From an uncultured Bacteroidia bacterium (lineage in GTDB: Bacteria; Bacteroidota; Bacteroidia; Bacteroidales; UBA932), in the NCBI GenBank assembly GCA_902791945.1, contig CADAXR010000010.1:1-55946 (forward strand): 55,946 nt of DNA, written 5' to 3'. How positions within the stretch are numbered: the stretch's first letter is position 1; every line of letters begins with the position of its first letter. Positions 35,612 to 42,832 of the stretch are shown here, piece by piece. A model generated the notes under the pieces. That model was not told the origin of the DNA. It was given only the letters and a program-made list of their open reading frames with translations, and made no database searches. The position numbers and the translations under genes are program-made.

Positions 35612-36292
35612 ATGGATGCAACTACAATTCTGATATGGGTAATAATGGCGGTCGTAATGTTCGCCAGCATGTTTGTCCAAAAGAAACTCACTTCAAGGAT
35701 CGCGCAGTACTCCCAGGTCGGAGCTCCCCTCACAGGAGCCCAGATCGCGGAAAAGATGCTCGCGGAGAACGGTATCCGTGACGTCAAGATCGTCTCCATA
35801 GAAGGGACCCTCACGGACCATTACAACCCGACCAATAAAACTGTAAACCTCTCCCACGACGTCTATTACGGGCAGAACATCGCGGCCTGCGCCGTCGCCG
35901 CCCACGAGTGCGGCCACGTCCTCCAGCACGCCGGCGGCTACTTCCCCCTCCGCATCCGTTCCGCCCTCGTCCCCGTGGTCAACTTCTCCAACAAAGTGGT
36001 CCCGTGGGTCCTTCTCGCGGGCGTCCTGCTCGTCCAGGTGGTACCCCAGCTGCTCTGGCTCGGCATAGGACTCTTCGCTATGACGACCCTCTTCAGCATC
36101 GTCACCCTCCCCGTCGAGATCAACGCCAGCTCCCGCGCCGTCAAGTACCTCGAAATGACCGGCGTCGCGACCTACCAGACCAAGGAGATGGCGGCCGACG
36201 CCCTCAAATGGGCGGCCTACACATACGTAATAGCAGCGCTGAGTTCCCTCGCAACGCTGCTATACTATGTCTCTATGGCAAGAAGGAACTAG
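35612..36292 (+). CDS. YugP-type membrane zinc metallopeptidase
   Basis: The 226-residue protein has an N-terminal membrane helix (TILIWVIMAVVMFASMFV), the zinc motif AVAAHECGHVLQHA, and hydrophobic segments after residue 130. This is the family PF04298 layout. It is probably an inner-membrane peptidase; the substrate is unknown. The start follows a -7 box; the long ORF upstream overlaps alr on the other strand and is not supported. Confidence 0.88.
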   Translation: MDATTILIWVIMAVVMFASMFVQKKLTSRIAQYSQVGAPLTGAQIAEKMLAENGIRDVKIVSIEGTLTDHYNPTNKTVNLSHDVYYGQNIAACAVAAHECGHVLQHAGGYFPLRIRSALVPVVNFSNKVVPWVLLAGVLLVQVVPQLLWLGIGLFAMTTLFSIVTLPVEINASSRAVKYLEMTGVATYQTKEMAADALKWAAYTYVIAALSSLATLLYYVSMARRN

Positions 36293-36301
36293 TCCTCCGG
36301 A

Positions 36302-36535
36302 TCAGAACAATGTAGGATGGTTCTCATCGAGCGCGGTGAGGACCTTGTCCATGATTGCCTCACGGAATAGCGCGGCGCGGGACTTCACTCCGAAACGGTC
36401 GCAGAACTCATCTATCGCGGCCTTCTCACGGTCGTTGATGTGGAAGGTCTTGCGGTGACGGCGGCGAAGCGCCTGCTTCTGACGCTCGAGGAAATCTGGA
36501 TCGACTCCCTGAAGCTGCTCTTTTTTCTTCTTCAT
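36302..36535 (-). CDS. Small ribbon-helix-helix-like protein
   Basis: The 77-residue protein has a basic N-terminus (KQALRRRHRKTFHINDREK) and a helix pair (AAIDEFCDRFGVKSRAALFREAIM) with the look of a CopG/Arc-type DNA-binding fold. It ends ALDENHPTLF. Its start overlaps the DJ-1 stop by 4 nt, so it is the third product of the tRNA-Gln transcript. Regulation of its own operon is possible but not shown. Confidence 0.7.
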   Translation of the reverse strand: MKKKKEQLQGVDPDFLERQKQALRRRHRKTFHINDREKAAIDEFCDRFGVKSRAALFREAIMDKVLTALDENHPTLF

Positions 36536-37101
36536 AGCAACAATCCTTTTCTTACGCCATCCGCAGCGTCTTCGCCCGCGAGACGGGCTAGGACAGCGAG
36601 GCCGAATTCCATTGCGAGACCGGGGCCGCGCCCGGTGATGAGATTACCGTCCTGCTCCACCGATGCGCCTGTGCAGACGGCGCCTTTCGAGACAGGGATA
36701 TCCTCACATCCGGGATAGCAGGTAAAGCGCCTCCCCTCCTGCCCGGGCAGCTGCGAAGTCACAAGACCGGGAGCCGCGCAGATCGACGCGACAAGCCCGC
36801 CCTCGCCCGCGTGGCGGACCATCACGGCGATCAGCTCTTTCTTTTCGGCAAGATACTTCGACCCGGGAAGACCTCCGGGGAAGATAAGCGCTTCGGCGCC
36901 TTCAGAGGCGAATTCGGGCTCGAATTCAGGGAAATTCATGTCGGCTTCGACGACGACGCCGTGGGAACTTTCGACCGACCAGCGGTCTTCATAGATGGAT
37001 ACCGTCTTCACAGGCACTCCGCCCCTTCTCAGGATATCCACGGTGCAGAGGGCTTCCATATCCTCGAAGCCGTCAGCAAGAAAGATATACGATGCCTTCA
37101 T
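36532..37101 (-). CDS. DJ-1/PfpI family protein
   Basis: The 189-residue protein has the start SYIFLADGFEDMEALCTVDILRRGG, IFPGGLPGSKYLAEK, and the nucleophile elbow VASICAAPGLV with the conserved Cys. Relatives are deglycase, chaperone or thiazole-associated proteins. The ATG at 37101 cannot move far without breaking the family's first strand. It lies 4 nt after the mature 3' end of tRNA-Gln, leaving no space for its own promoter. Confidence 0.88.
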   Translation of the reverse strand: MKASYIFLADGFEDMEALCTVDILRRGGVPVKTVSIYEDRWSVESSHGVVVEADMNFPEFEPEFASEGAEALIFPGGLPGSKYLAEKKELIAVMVRHAGEGGLVASICAAPGLVTSQLPGQEGRRFTCYPGCEDIPVSKGAVCTGASVEQDGNLITGRGPGLAMEFGLAVLARLAGEDAADGVRKGLLL

Positions 37102-37105
37102 AGTG

Positions 37106-37176
37106 TTGAGGTAAGAGGATTCGAACCTCTACTGAGGGAACCAAAATCCCTAGTGCTACCATTACACCATACCTCA
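37106..37176 (-). tRNA. tRNA-Gln (anticodon TTG)
   Basis: A 71-nt cloverleaf: acceptor TGAGGTA/TACCTCA, discriminator A, anticodon TTG (plus-strand CAA at 37142-37144) in loop TTTTGGT, and T-arm AGAGGTTCGAATCCTCT. CCA is not encoded. The precursor would continue directly into DJ-1. Confidence 0.96.
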
Positions 37177-37205
37177 AGATTTTGCGGGGCTTTGCCCCAA
37201 AATCT
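37177..37205 (-). other. Hairpin flush with the 5' end of tRNA-Gln
   Basis: AGATTTT and AAAATCT pair, then GGGGC/GCCCC around a 3-nt loop with a two-base bulge. On the minus strand it ends exactly where the tRNA begins. It may guide 5' processing or be the end of another structured repeat. Confidence 0.5.
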
Positions 37206-37241
37206 TTCGCTTATTGTCCGTAATGGAGCCGTCTAACCCCC

Positions 37242-37354
37242 TGTCGCTTCGCGACATCCCCCTGTCAGGGGGAATGCGACCTCCGTTTCACTCCGGTCGG
37301 TGCCTCCGGTCGTCGCATACGCTCCTCAACTCCGGCACGGCGGCTGATGCCGCC
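37242..37354. repeat. Cluster of hairpins in the tRNA-Gln/tadA spacer
   Basis: Seen in order: TGTCGC-TTC-GCGACA (37242-37256), CCCCCTG-T-CAGGGGG (37258-37272), an outer pair ATGCGAC/GTCGCAT (37274-37280, 37312-37318), and GGCGGC-TGAT-GCCGCC (37339-37354). The first two follow the TTC-loop then C-rich/G-rich order of the elements at 10434, 28302 and 55762. No ORF is convincing in this 240-base spacer. A minus-strand TAAATTTG box lies at 37383-37376. Confidence 0.5.
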
Positions 37355-37420
37355 CCAATAAGCTGATATCGACGACAAATTTAGGATTTTTTATTATATT
37401 TCGGAAATTGTAAATGGAAA

Positions 37421-37864
37421 ATGGACTCAGAGAAGGATGAAAAATACATTCGCGAGGCGCTGAAGGAAGCGAGGGTGGCGGCGGATGAGGGGGAGGTGCC
37501 GATCGGGGCGGTGGTGGTGTGGAAGGACAGGATTATCGGGAAGGGGCACAACATGACTGAAAAGCTTTCCGATGCGACGGCCCATGCGGAGATGATCGCC
37601 ATCACAGCGGCGACGGAGGCGCTGGGAGGGAAATACCTGACCGGCTGCACGCTCTACGTGACCGTGGAGCCGTGTCCGATGTGCGCCGGGGCGCTGGCAT
37701 GGTCGCAGGTGGACCGCATCGTTTATGGCGCGCCCGACCCGCGGCGGGGCTATTCCCTGTTCTCCCCTTCCCTGCTGCATCCGGCGACGACAGTGAGAGG
37801 CGGCGTCCTCCTCGACGAATGTTCCACCCTTATGGTTGAGTTCTTCAAATCAAAGAGGAAATAA
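37421..37864 (+). CDS. tadA: tRNA-adenosine deaminase (TadA-type)
   Basis: The 147-residue zinc deaminase converts the wobble adenosine of tRNA-Arg(ACG) to inosine in most bacteria. The catalytic site is HAEMIAI and PCPMCAGAL (zinc ligands His, Cys, Cys; Glu as proton shuttle). DEGEVPIGAVVV and GAPDPRRG are also typical. A near-consensus TATATTTC box lies at 37395-37402. Some close relatives are guanine deaminases, so the substrate is likely but not certain. Confidence 0.9.
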   Translation: MDSEKDEKYIREALKEARVAADEGEVPIGAVVVWKDRIIGKGHNMTEKLSDATAHAEMIAITAATEALGGKYLTGCTLYVTVEPCPMCAGALAWSQVDRIVYGAPDPRRGYSLFSPSLLHPATTVRGGVLLDECSTLMVEFFKSKRK

Positions 37865-37879
37865 AAATTTCAAAAAAAA

Positions 37880-37910
37880 TTTGGAAACAGAAAAAAAAAG
37901 ACTACCTTTG
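37880..37910 (+). promoter_or_regulatory. Consensus promoter of tRNA-Asp
   Basis: TTTG (37880-37883), 19 nt, TACCTTTG (37903-37910). A small leader hairpin AAAGC-GGCCA-GCTTT lies between it and the tRNA. Confidence 0.85.
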
Positions 37911-37950
37911 TAGCCCGCAAATGAAAGCGGCCAGCTTTATCGCTGAAATT

Positions 37951-38024
37951 GGTGCGGTAGTTCAGCTGGTTAGAATGCCGGCCTGTCACGCCGGAGGTCG
38001 AGGGTTCGAGTCCCTTCCGCACCG
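37951..38024 (+). tRNA. tRNA-Asp (anticodon GTC)
   Basis: A 74-nt cloverleaf: acceptor GGTGCGG/CCGCACC, discriminator G, anticodon GTC at 37985-37987, T-arm AGGGTTCGAGTCCCT. CCA is not encoded. A short ORF over the tRNA (37921-38124) is spurious. Confidence 0.97.
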
Positions 38025-38044
38025 CAAAACACTCTGTGTTTATA

Positions 38045-38077
38045 AGCTCCAGAGATCAGTCTTTGGAGCTTTTTTTA
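38045..38077 (+). terminator. Terminator after tRNA-Asp
   Basis: AGCTCCA and TGGAGCT pair and are followed by seven T. Confidence 0.85.
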
Positions 38078-38081
38078 TTTA

Positions 38082-39338
38082 CTATCTTTCACTTATATAC
38101 TTTTTAACGTCATCCCACTTATAATAGGGACCTGAGAAGGCCTTCAGTTCAGGGATCATGGTTTCCTCCTCGTTGGCGAGGAACTTGACCAGCACCTCAC
38201 CTTTGCGGTTCTTGTAGAACACTATCTGGAGGTTTGTGGCGAAGGGGCAGAGCTTTACGCCGTTCCAGTTCCGGTAGGCCTCTTCGGCCGTGAGCCTGGG
38301 ATAACCGTAGCCTTCCAGCCCAAAATAGGAACAAAGGGCCAGGAACGGCAGGTCGTGCCCGAAGATTAGGTTCGCCGCAACGGGAGCTCCGGCGATGGCC
38401 TCATCGGCCTTGCGGACGATTTCCATCACAAGGGGTTCGGCGCGGGGCATACGCTCGTCGCCAAAAGGCACGGAATTACAGTTCCCGAGGTAGAAATTGA
38501 GGGCGTGACGGGCATAGGCGGTTTCAACCGCATCCCAAGGCAGGAAGCCGAAACGGTTCTCATCTATATCATAGGCCTCTGCAAACTGGGCGAGAGTGAA
38601 GATTGCGGAAATGAAACTTTTGGGCTTTTCACCAACCAGTTCCTTTCCCCGGACCGGATCCTTGAAGTACCTGGCGAAAATTGCCATAGTGTCTATAGGA
38701 ATGGCCGTCAAAGGCCCTCTGACAACTTCCCGGGCTTTATCCTTTATGGCAGTGCCGCTGCCGCTGGCTATAAAACGCTGGAACTTGACGCCGCAGTCCC
38801 ATGTCATGACGAGGTCCTTCTTGCAGGCCCTGAGCGAGGATGTGAAAGCCGCCATACTCACAAGGCAGCGCTGCACATTCGATGAAATGGCATGAACTTC
38901 CCCACGGCGGAACACCTGCGGATAGCGGTTATACATCCTCTCGGCAAGCATTTCATGCTCCCTCGCGCCTCTTGGCGTAAGGCGCCCGTCCATGCCGTCA
39001 TGAAGCTGAATCATCTGCTCTGCGCAGACAAGAAGCGAATCGCCCGAAGGAGTATTGATTCCCTCGTCGGCTGCCGCCTGCAGGCAATTCCTGAGCAGCA
39101 CATAGGGCTCATCGGAGGAGTGGGAACGGGAGCCGTGCCTGCCGTAGTGGCTTATATAGAAGGGTTTGAAACCCCTTGGAGCGGGGGTATCTTTCAGCGG
39201 ATGGAACTCGTAAGCGTGGATGTTGAATGCAGCACGCTGCGGGAATTCCCGCAGATAGGCGTCCATCCGGGGAGAAAGCTGGGCGTGGGAAGCCACAGCC
39301 AGGGTCAAAAGAAATAAACTTATGAGCAGTCTTTTCAC
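38082..39338 (-). CDS. Secreted histidine-type phosphatase
   Basis: The 418-residue protein has a signal peptide (MKRLLISLFLLTLAVASHA) and the histidine acid phosphatase motif YGRHGSRSH. The distal pair is FGHDLPFLALCSYF (His-Asp). Relatives include phytases and the MINPP-like phosphatases of gut Bacteroidetes, which release phosphate from inositol phosphates. It probably acts in the periplasm or at the cell surface. A TATATTTG box lies at 39391-39384. Confidence 0.85.
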   Translation of the reverse strand: MKRLLISLFLLTLAVASHAQLSPRMDAYLREFPQRAAFNIHAYEFHPLKDTPAPRGFKPFYISHYGRHGSRSHSSDEPYVLLRNCLQAAADEGINTPSGDSLLVCAEQMIQLHDGMDGRLTPRGAREHEMLAERMYNRYPQVFRRGEVHAISSNVQRCLVSMAAFTSSLRACKKDLVMTWDCGVKFQRFIASGSGTAIKDKAREVVRGPLTAIPIDTMAIFARYFKDPVRGKELVGEKPKSFISAIFTLAQFAEAYDIDENRFGFLPWDAVETAYARHALNFYLGNCNSVPFGDERMPRAEPLVMEIVRKADEAIAGAPVAANLIFGHDLPFLALCSYFGLEGYGYPRLTAEEAYRNWNGVKLCPFATNLQIVFYKNRKGEVLVKFLANEEETMIPELKAFSGPYYKWDDVKKYISER

Positions 39339-39383
39339 AGGCTAAAACTTAAGAGGACAAATAGTGGCTTTCCACACTCCTTG

Positions 39384-39391
39384 CAAATATA
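39384..39391 (-). promoter_or_regulatory. -7 box of the histidine phosphatase gene
   Basis: TATATTTG on the minus strand is a full TAnnTTTG match about 45 nt before the start. No -33 element was found. Confidence 0.45.
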
Positions 39392-39459
39392 CTGATTTTT
39401 CGTATATTGGTCTCCGCCAGCATAATTTTTGCTATATTGCGGTGTAAAAAGAACCGGTC

Positions 39460-39873
39460 ATGCTACGTAAAATCATCATTATTATGGCTTCTATGCTACT
39501 CGGGGGCGCTTTCGCGGCGTCCGCCCAGACGATAAAGGACTCCGGGTACGCGACCGTTGCGCACATCAAGTCTGACGGGACGATCCAGGACGGATCTTAC
39601 CGCACTATCGGACACATCAAGTCCGACGGTACCGTCCAGGACGGTTCCTACCGCACCATCGGGCACATCAAGTCCGACGGCACCGTCCAGGACGGTTCCT
39701 ACCGCACTGTCGGACACATCAAATCCGACGGCACTGTCCAGGACGGCTCCTACCGCACTATCGGGCACATCAAGTCCGACGGCACCGTCCAGGACGGCTC
39801 CTACCGCACCATCGGGCATGCCGGCGGCATCCCGATGAAGTGGGCGGCGATGTATTTCTTCTTTATGAACTAA
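39460..39873 (+). CDS. Secreted five-repeat beta-flower-type protein
   Basis: The 137-residue protein has a signal peptide (MLRKIIIIMASMLLGGAFAASA) and five 17-residue repeats of the pattern HIKSDGTVQDGSYRTIG. It resembles the 5-fold beta-flower proteins annotated in Bacteroidetes. Each repeat would form one blade or petal of a closed ring. The function is unknown. The end GIPMKWAAMYFFFMN is hydrophobic and may close or anchor the fold. The 3' end overlaps the converging symporter gene by 4 nt. Confidence 0.8.
   Translation: MLRKIIIIMASMLLGGAFAASAQTIKDSGYATVAHIKSDGTIQDGSYRTIGHIKSDGTVQDGSYRTIGHIKSDGTVQDGSYRTVGHIKSDGTVQDGSYRTIGHIKSDGTVQDGSYRTIGHAGGIPMKWAAMYFFFMN
39562..39816 (+). repeat. Five tandem 51-bp coding repeats
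   Basis: Units start at 39562, 39613, 39664, 39715 and 39766. They differ mostly at third codon positions, so the protein repeat is kept while the DNA drifts slightly. Copy number could change by slippage in steps of 17 codons without a frameshift. Confidence 0.9.
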
Positions 39874-41321
39874 TCCTTACCCCACGCTTCGTGGGCGGGA
39901 TCCGCGGGGACGAAGTCAGGGTCTTTCTCCCCGCCCTTCAAGCGCTTTTCGTAGTCACGGAGAGCGCTTATTGCTTTCGGACAGAGGATGAGAAGGGCGA
40001 TCACGTTGACCCAGGCGAGAAGGCCAACGCCTATGTCGCCGAGCTGCCAGATGACGTTGGTCTCCTTGACGGCTCCGAAGACGGCGGCCCCGAGGATGGC
40101 GAAACGGAACACCCAGACGAGGGCCGTCTCCCACTTTCCGTGGAGGCGGAAGATGTACATTATGCTGGACTCGGCGTAGAAATAATAGGCCATCACCGTC
40201 GTGAACACGAAAAAGACCAGTGCAATGCTGACGAACTGTCCGCCGAAACCGTTGATGACGGAATCGACGGCGGCCTGGGTATAGCCGACGTAGTTGTCGG
40301 CGAGCTCCGGCGCGTTGGTCACTAGGGCCTCCCCCGTCTTTGCGTCGAAGATATTGTAGGTCCCTGAGCAGAGGATCATGAAGGCCGTCGCCGTACAGAC
40401 GAGAAGGGTGTCGACATAAACCGAAAACGACTGCGCGAGGCCCTGTTTCACAGGGTGCGGCACTTCGGCGGAGGCGGAGACGATGGCGCCGCCGCCCTGT
40501 CCGGCCTCGTTGGAGAATATTCCCCTCTTGACTCCCATCATGATGGTCGAGCCGAGGATGCCGCCGGCGACCGGCTTTATCCCGAAGGCTCCGGTCACTA
40601 TCGACGAGAGCACGGCCGGCACCTGGTCTATATGGAGGCAGATTATAACAATGGATATTATTATATAACCGACTGCCATAAAAGGAGTCACCAGCGACGC
40701 CACACGCGCTATGCTTTTCACGCCGCCGATGATTACGACTCCGAGGACAAGGGCGAGGACCACTCCGGAGATCCACGGACTCACGCCGTAGGAATTGGCC
40801 ATCGCGGAGCCGACGCCGTTGGCCTGGACCGTCGTAAGGAACAGGCCGTAGCCCACTATCGTGAAAACGGCGAAAAGGATACCCATCCAGCGCTGCCCGA
40901 GGCCTTTTTCGATATAGCTCGCGGGGCCTCCGCGGAAGCCTGTCCTGTGGTGGAATTTATAAATCTGGGCGAGGGTGGACTCGACGAATGCGGTGGAAGC
41001 GCCGAAAAAGGCTATTATCCACATCCAGAACACTGCTCCCGGGCCGCCGAGGGCGATGGCTGTCGCAACGCCGACGATGTTTCCGGTCCCCACCCTGCCG
41101 GAAAGGGCCACGCAGAAGGCCTCGAAGGAGGAAATTCCCTTCTTCCCGCCGCTGCCGTCATCCTTTCGCCGGGAGAAGAGCGAACGGACCATCAGCCCGA
41201 AGCGTCTGACCTGCACGAACCGGGTCCTGACCGAGAAATATATGCCTGCGAAGATAAGGAGACCCACCAGCAGCGGGCTCCACACCACGTCGTTGACAAC
41301 CTGGACTATCTTCGCGAACAT
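39870..41321 (-). CDS. Sodium:alanine symporter family (AGCS) amino-acid carrier
   Basis: The 483-residue protein has about ten membrane segments and AGCS signatures GRVGTGNIVGVATAIALGGPG and FFGASTAFVESTLAQIYK. EAGQGGGAIVSASAEV is also typical. It should import alanine or glycine with sodium. It follows the aquaglyceroporin gene by 7 nt in one operon. The N-terminal VWSPLLVGLLIFAGIYFSVRT is the first helix. Confidence 0.93.
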   Translation of the reverse strand: MFAKIVQVVNDVVWSPLLVGLLIFAGIYFSVRTRFVQVRRFGLMVRSLFSRRKDDGSGGKKGISSFEAFCVALSGRVGTGNIVGVATAIALGGPGAVFWMWIIAFFGASTAFVESTLAQIYKFHHRTGFRGGPASYIEKGLGQRWMGILFAVFTIVGYGLFLTTVQANGVGSAMANSYGVSPWISGVVLALVLGVVIIGGVKSIARVASLVTPFMAVGYIIISIVIICLHIDQVPAVLSSIVTGAFGIKPVAGGILGSTIMMGVKRGIFSNEAGQGGGAIVSASAEVPHPVKQGLAQSFSVYVDTLLVCTATAFMILCSGTYNIFDAKTGEALVTNAPELADNYVGYTQAAVDSVINGFGGQFVSIALVFFVFTTVMAYYFYAESSIMYIFRLHGKWETALVWVFRFAILGAAVFGAVKETNVIWQLGDIGVGLLAWVNVIALLILCPKAISALRDYEKRLKGGEKDPDFVPADPAHEAWGKD

Positions 41322-41328
41322 CAGAGTA

Positions 41329-42054
41329 TTATATCAGTATGAAACAGGCTGCTGCGAGAGCCGCGCCGGCAAGAGGGCCGGCCACAGGGACCCAGCTGTA
41401 AGCCCAGCCGCTGTCGCGCCTGAAGATTATCTGGTGGACAAGACGGGGGGAAAGGTCCCTGGCCGGGTTGAGGGCGTAGCCCGTCGCACCGCCGAGGGAC
41501 ATACCTATCGCCATAATGAGCGCCGTCACGGGGAAGGCGCCGATTGCGCCCGTCTGGGCGGCAGAGCCGCCTATCATGAAGGCGTTTCCGGAGCCACCGA
41601 TGCAGAGGATTACGAAAACCAGCACCCAGGTCGCGATGAGCTCGCAGACGAAGTTCTGGGCCTTGTGGTCTATTGCAGGCATTGTGCAGAAGACGCCGAG
41701 CACGTCGCCTTCAGTCGCCTTGAAATGATCTCTCCAGAACACATAGACGAGAAGTCCGCCGAGGAAACCTCCGATCATCTGGGCGGCCATATACGGCGCC
41801 ACGTCGGCCCAGGGGAAACTTCCCGCAACGGCGAGCCCGAGGGTCACCGCCGGGTTGAGGTGGGCGCCGGAATAGGGACCGGCGATAAGAACGCCGACCA
41901 TCACGGCAAATCCCCACGCAAGGGTAATTACAACCCATCCCGCACCAAAACTCTTTGATTTTGAAAGCGAGCACGCTGCGCACACGCCGTCGCCGAGCAG
42001 GATCATCACCATCGTCCCGACCAGCTCGAATATACATTTTGTTAGAAGTGACAT
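41329..42054 (-). CDS. glpF: Aquaglyceroporin (GlpF-like glycerol facilitator)
   Basis: The start at 42054 (MSLLTKCIFELVGTMVMILLG) gives the normal family length of 241; the ORF to 42261 adds a non-family extension. Both NPA boxes are present: SGAHLNPAVTLG and ALNPARDLSPR. The Asp after the second NPAR is typical of glycerol-conducting members. It should pass glycerol or small solutes through the inner membrane. No glycerol kinase is nearby. Confidence 0.9.
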   Translation of the reverse strand: MSLLTKCIFELVGTMVMILLGDGVCAACSLSKSKSFGAGWVVITLAWGFAVMVGVLIAGPYSGAHLNPAVTLGLAVAGSFPWADVAPYMAAQMIGGFLGGLLVYVFWRDHFKATEGDVLGVFCTMPAIDHKAQNFVCELIATWVLVFVILCIGGSGNAFMIGGSAAQTGAIGAFPVTALIMAIGMSLGGATGYALNPARDLSPRLVHQIIFRRDSGWAYSWVPVAGPLAGAALAAACFILI

Positions 42055-42097
42055 AATTGTAGCTGTGTTTTTTTGAATTGTAAATATACCCAATAGT

Positions 42098-42128
42098 TTT
42101 GAATTCATCAAAATTACCTTTAGATTTG
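42098..42128 (+). promoter_or_regulatory. Consensus promoter with leaderless spacing, NigD-like gene
   Basis: TTTG (42098-42101), 19 nt, TAGATTTG (42121-42128). The ATG follows five bases later at 42134, so transcription should start at or next to the start codon. Confidence 0.85.
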
Positions 42129-42133
42129 CGTCT

Positions 42134-42832
42134 ATGAAACGAATCATTATTATTGCGGCAGCAGCCGTTCTCGCCATCCTGGCGGCATCTTCATGCAAGA
42201 AAGACCCGGTGCTCATGTACAACGTCGTGACATTCGGAAACATCGACGGCAGCACCTTCACTACCGACCGCGGTGTCGTCTATCACATAACCGAGCAGAC
42301 CTGCGAAGGTTCAATGGAAGGCCAGACAAGGTGGCTCATCGTCTGCGACGTACTCAAGAAGCTCTCCGAAGGCGAATATAACATCCGCCTCGTGGACTTC
42401 GTCAAGCCCGTCGTCAAGGACCCTGTCGACAATGGTCAAGTACCCGAAGAGGAAGCCGGCGACAACCCCCTCAACATCGGCACAGGCTGGATCGGCGGAG
42501 GACACCTCAACATCCAGGCCCTCTTCTACTTCAAGCAGACCGACGGCGCAAAGCACTATATCAATCTTATGAGGGACGAGGGCCCGTTCCCGGACGACAC
42601 CCTCTATTACAGGCTCTACCACAACGCTAACGGCGAATACCCCGGCGGAGAAGTCAGCATGGACGATATGGTCTACGGCTTCTGCTACTGCTGTTTCCCC
42701 ATCCAGGACGACCTTCCTGAAGACAAGGACGCAATGCCGGTCAAAGTGACCTGGCGCACGCTGGCCGAGGGCACGGAAGAGGATCCGTACCCTACAAAAC
42801 TGTTCTTCTCGACAGTTACTCTTACGAGGTGA
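42134..42832 (+). CDS. NigD-like lipoprotein
   Basis: The 232-residue protein has a lipoprotein signal (MKRIIIIAAAAVLAILAASSC, Cys21). It has the two-part beta-rich fold typical of NigD-like proteins of Bacteroidales, with DGSTFTTDRGVVYHI, NIQALFYFKQTDGAKHYINL and VKVTWRTL. NigD was named for a bacteriocin-linked gene in Prevotella; most relatives have no known role. It is probably an outer-membrane lipoprotein. The mRNA is predicted leaderless. The gene ends directly against the converging LysM gene. Confidence 0.8.
   Translation: MKRIIIIAAAAVLAILAASSCKKDPVLMYNVVTFGNIDGSTFTTDRGVVYHITEQTCEGSMEGQTRWLIVCDVLKKLSEGEYNIRLVDFVKPVVKDPVDNGQVPEEEAGDNPLNIGTGWIGGGHLNIQALFYFKQTDGAKHYINLMRDEGPFPDDTLYYRLYHNANGEYPGGEVSMDDMVYGFCYCCFPIQDDLPEDKDAMPVKVTWRTLAEGTEEDPYPTKLFFSTVTLTR

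Noticed and set aside
37921-38124. 68-codon ORF over tRNA-Asp
   Set aside because: It runs through a complete tRNA gene and its terminator and has no protein-like features.
39562-39816. Regular 51-bp repeats as a CRISPR array
   Set aside because: There are no spacers; the units are contiguous, in frame and encode a secreted repeat protein.
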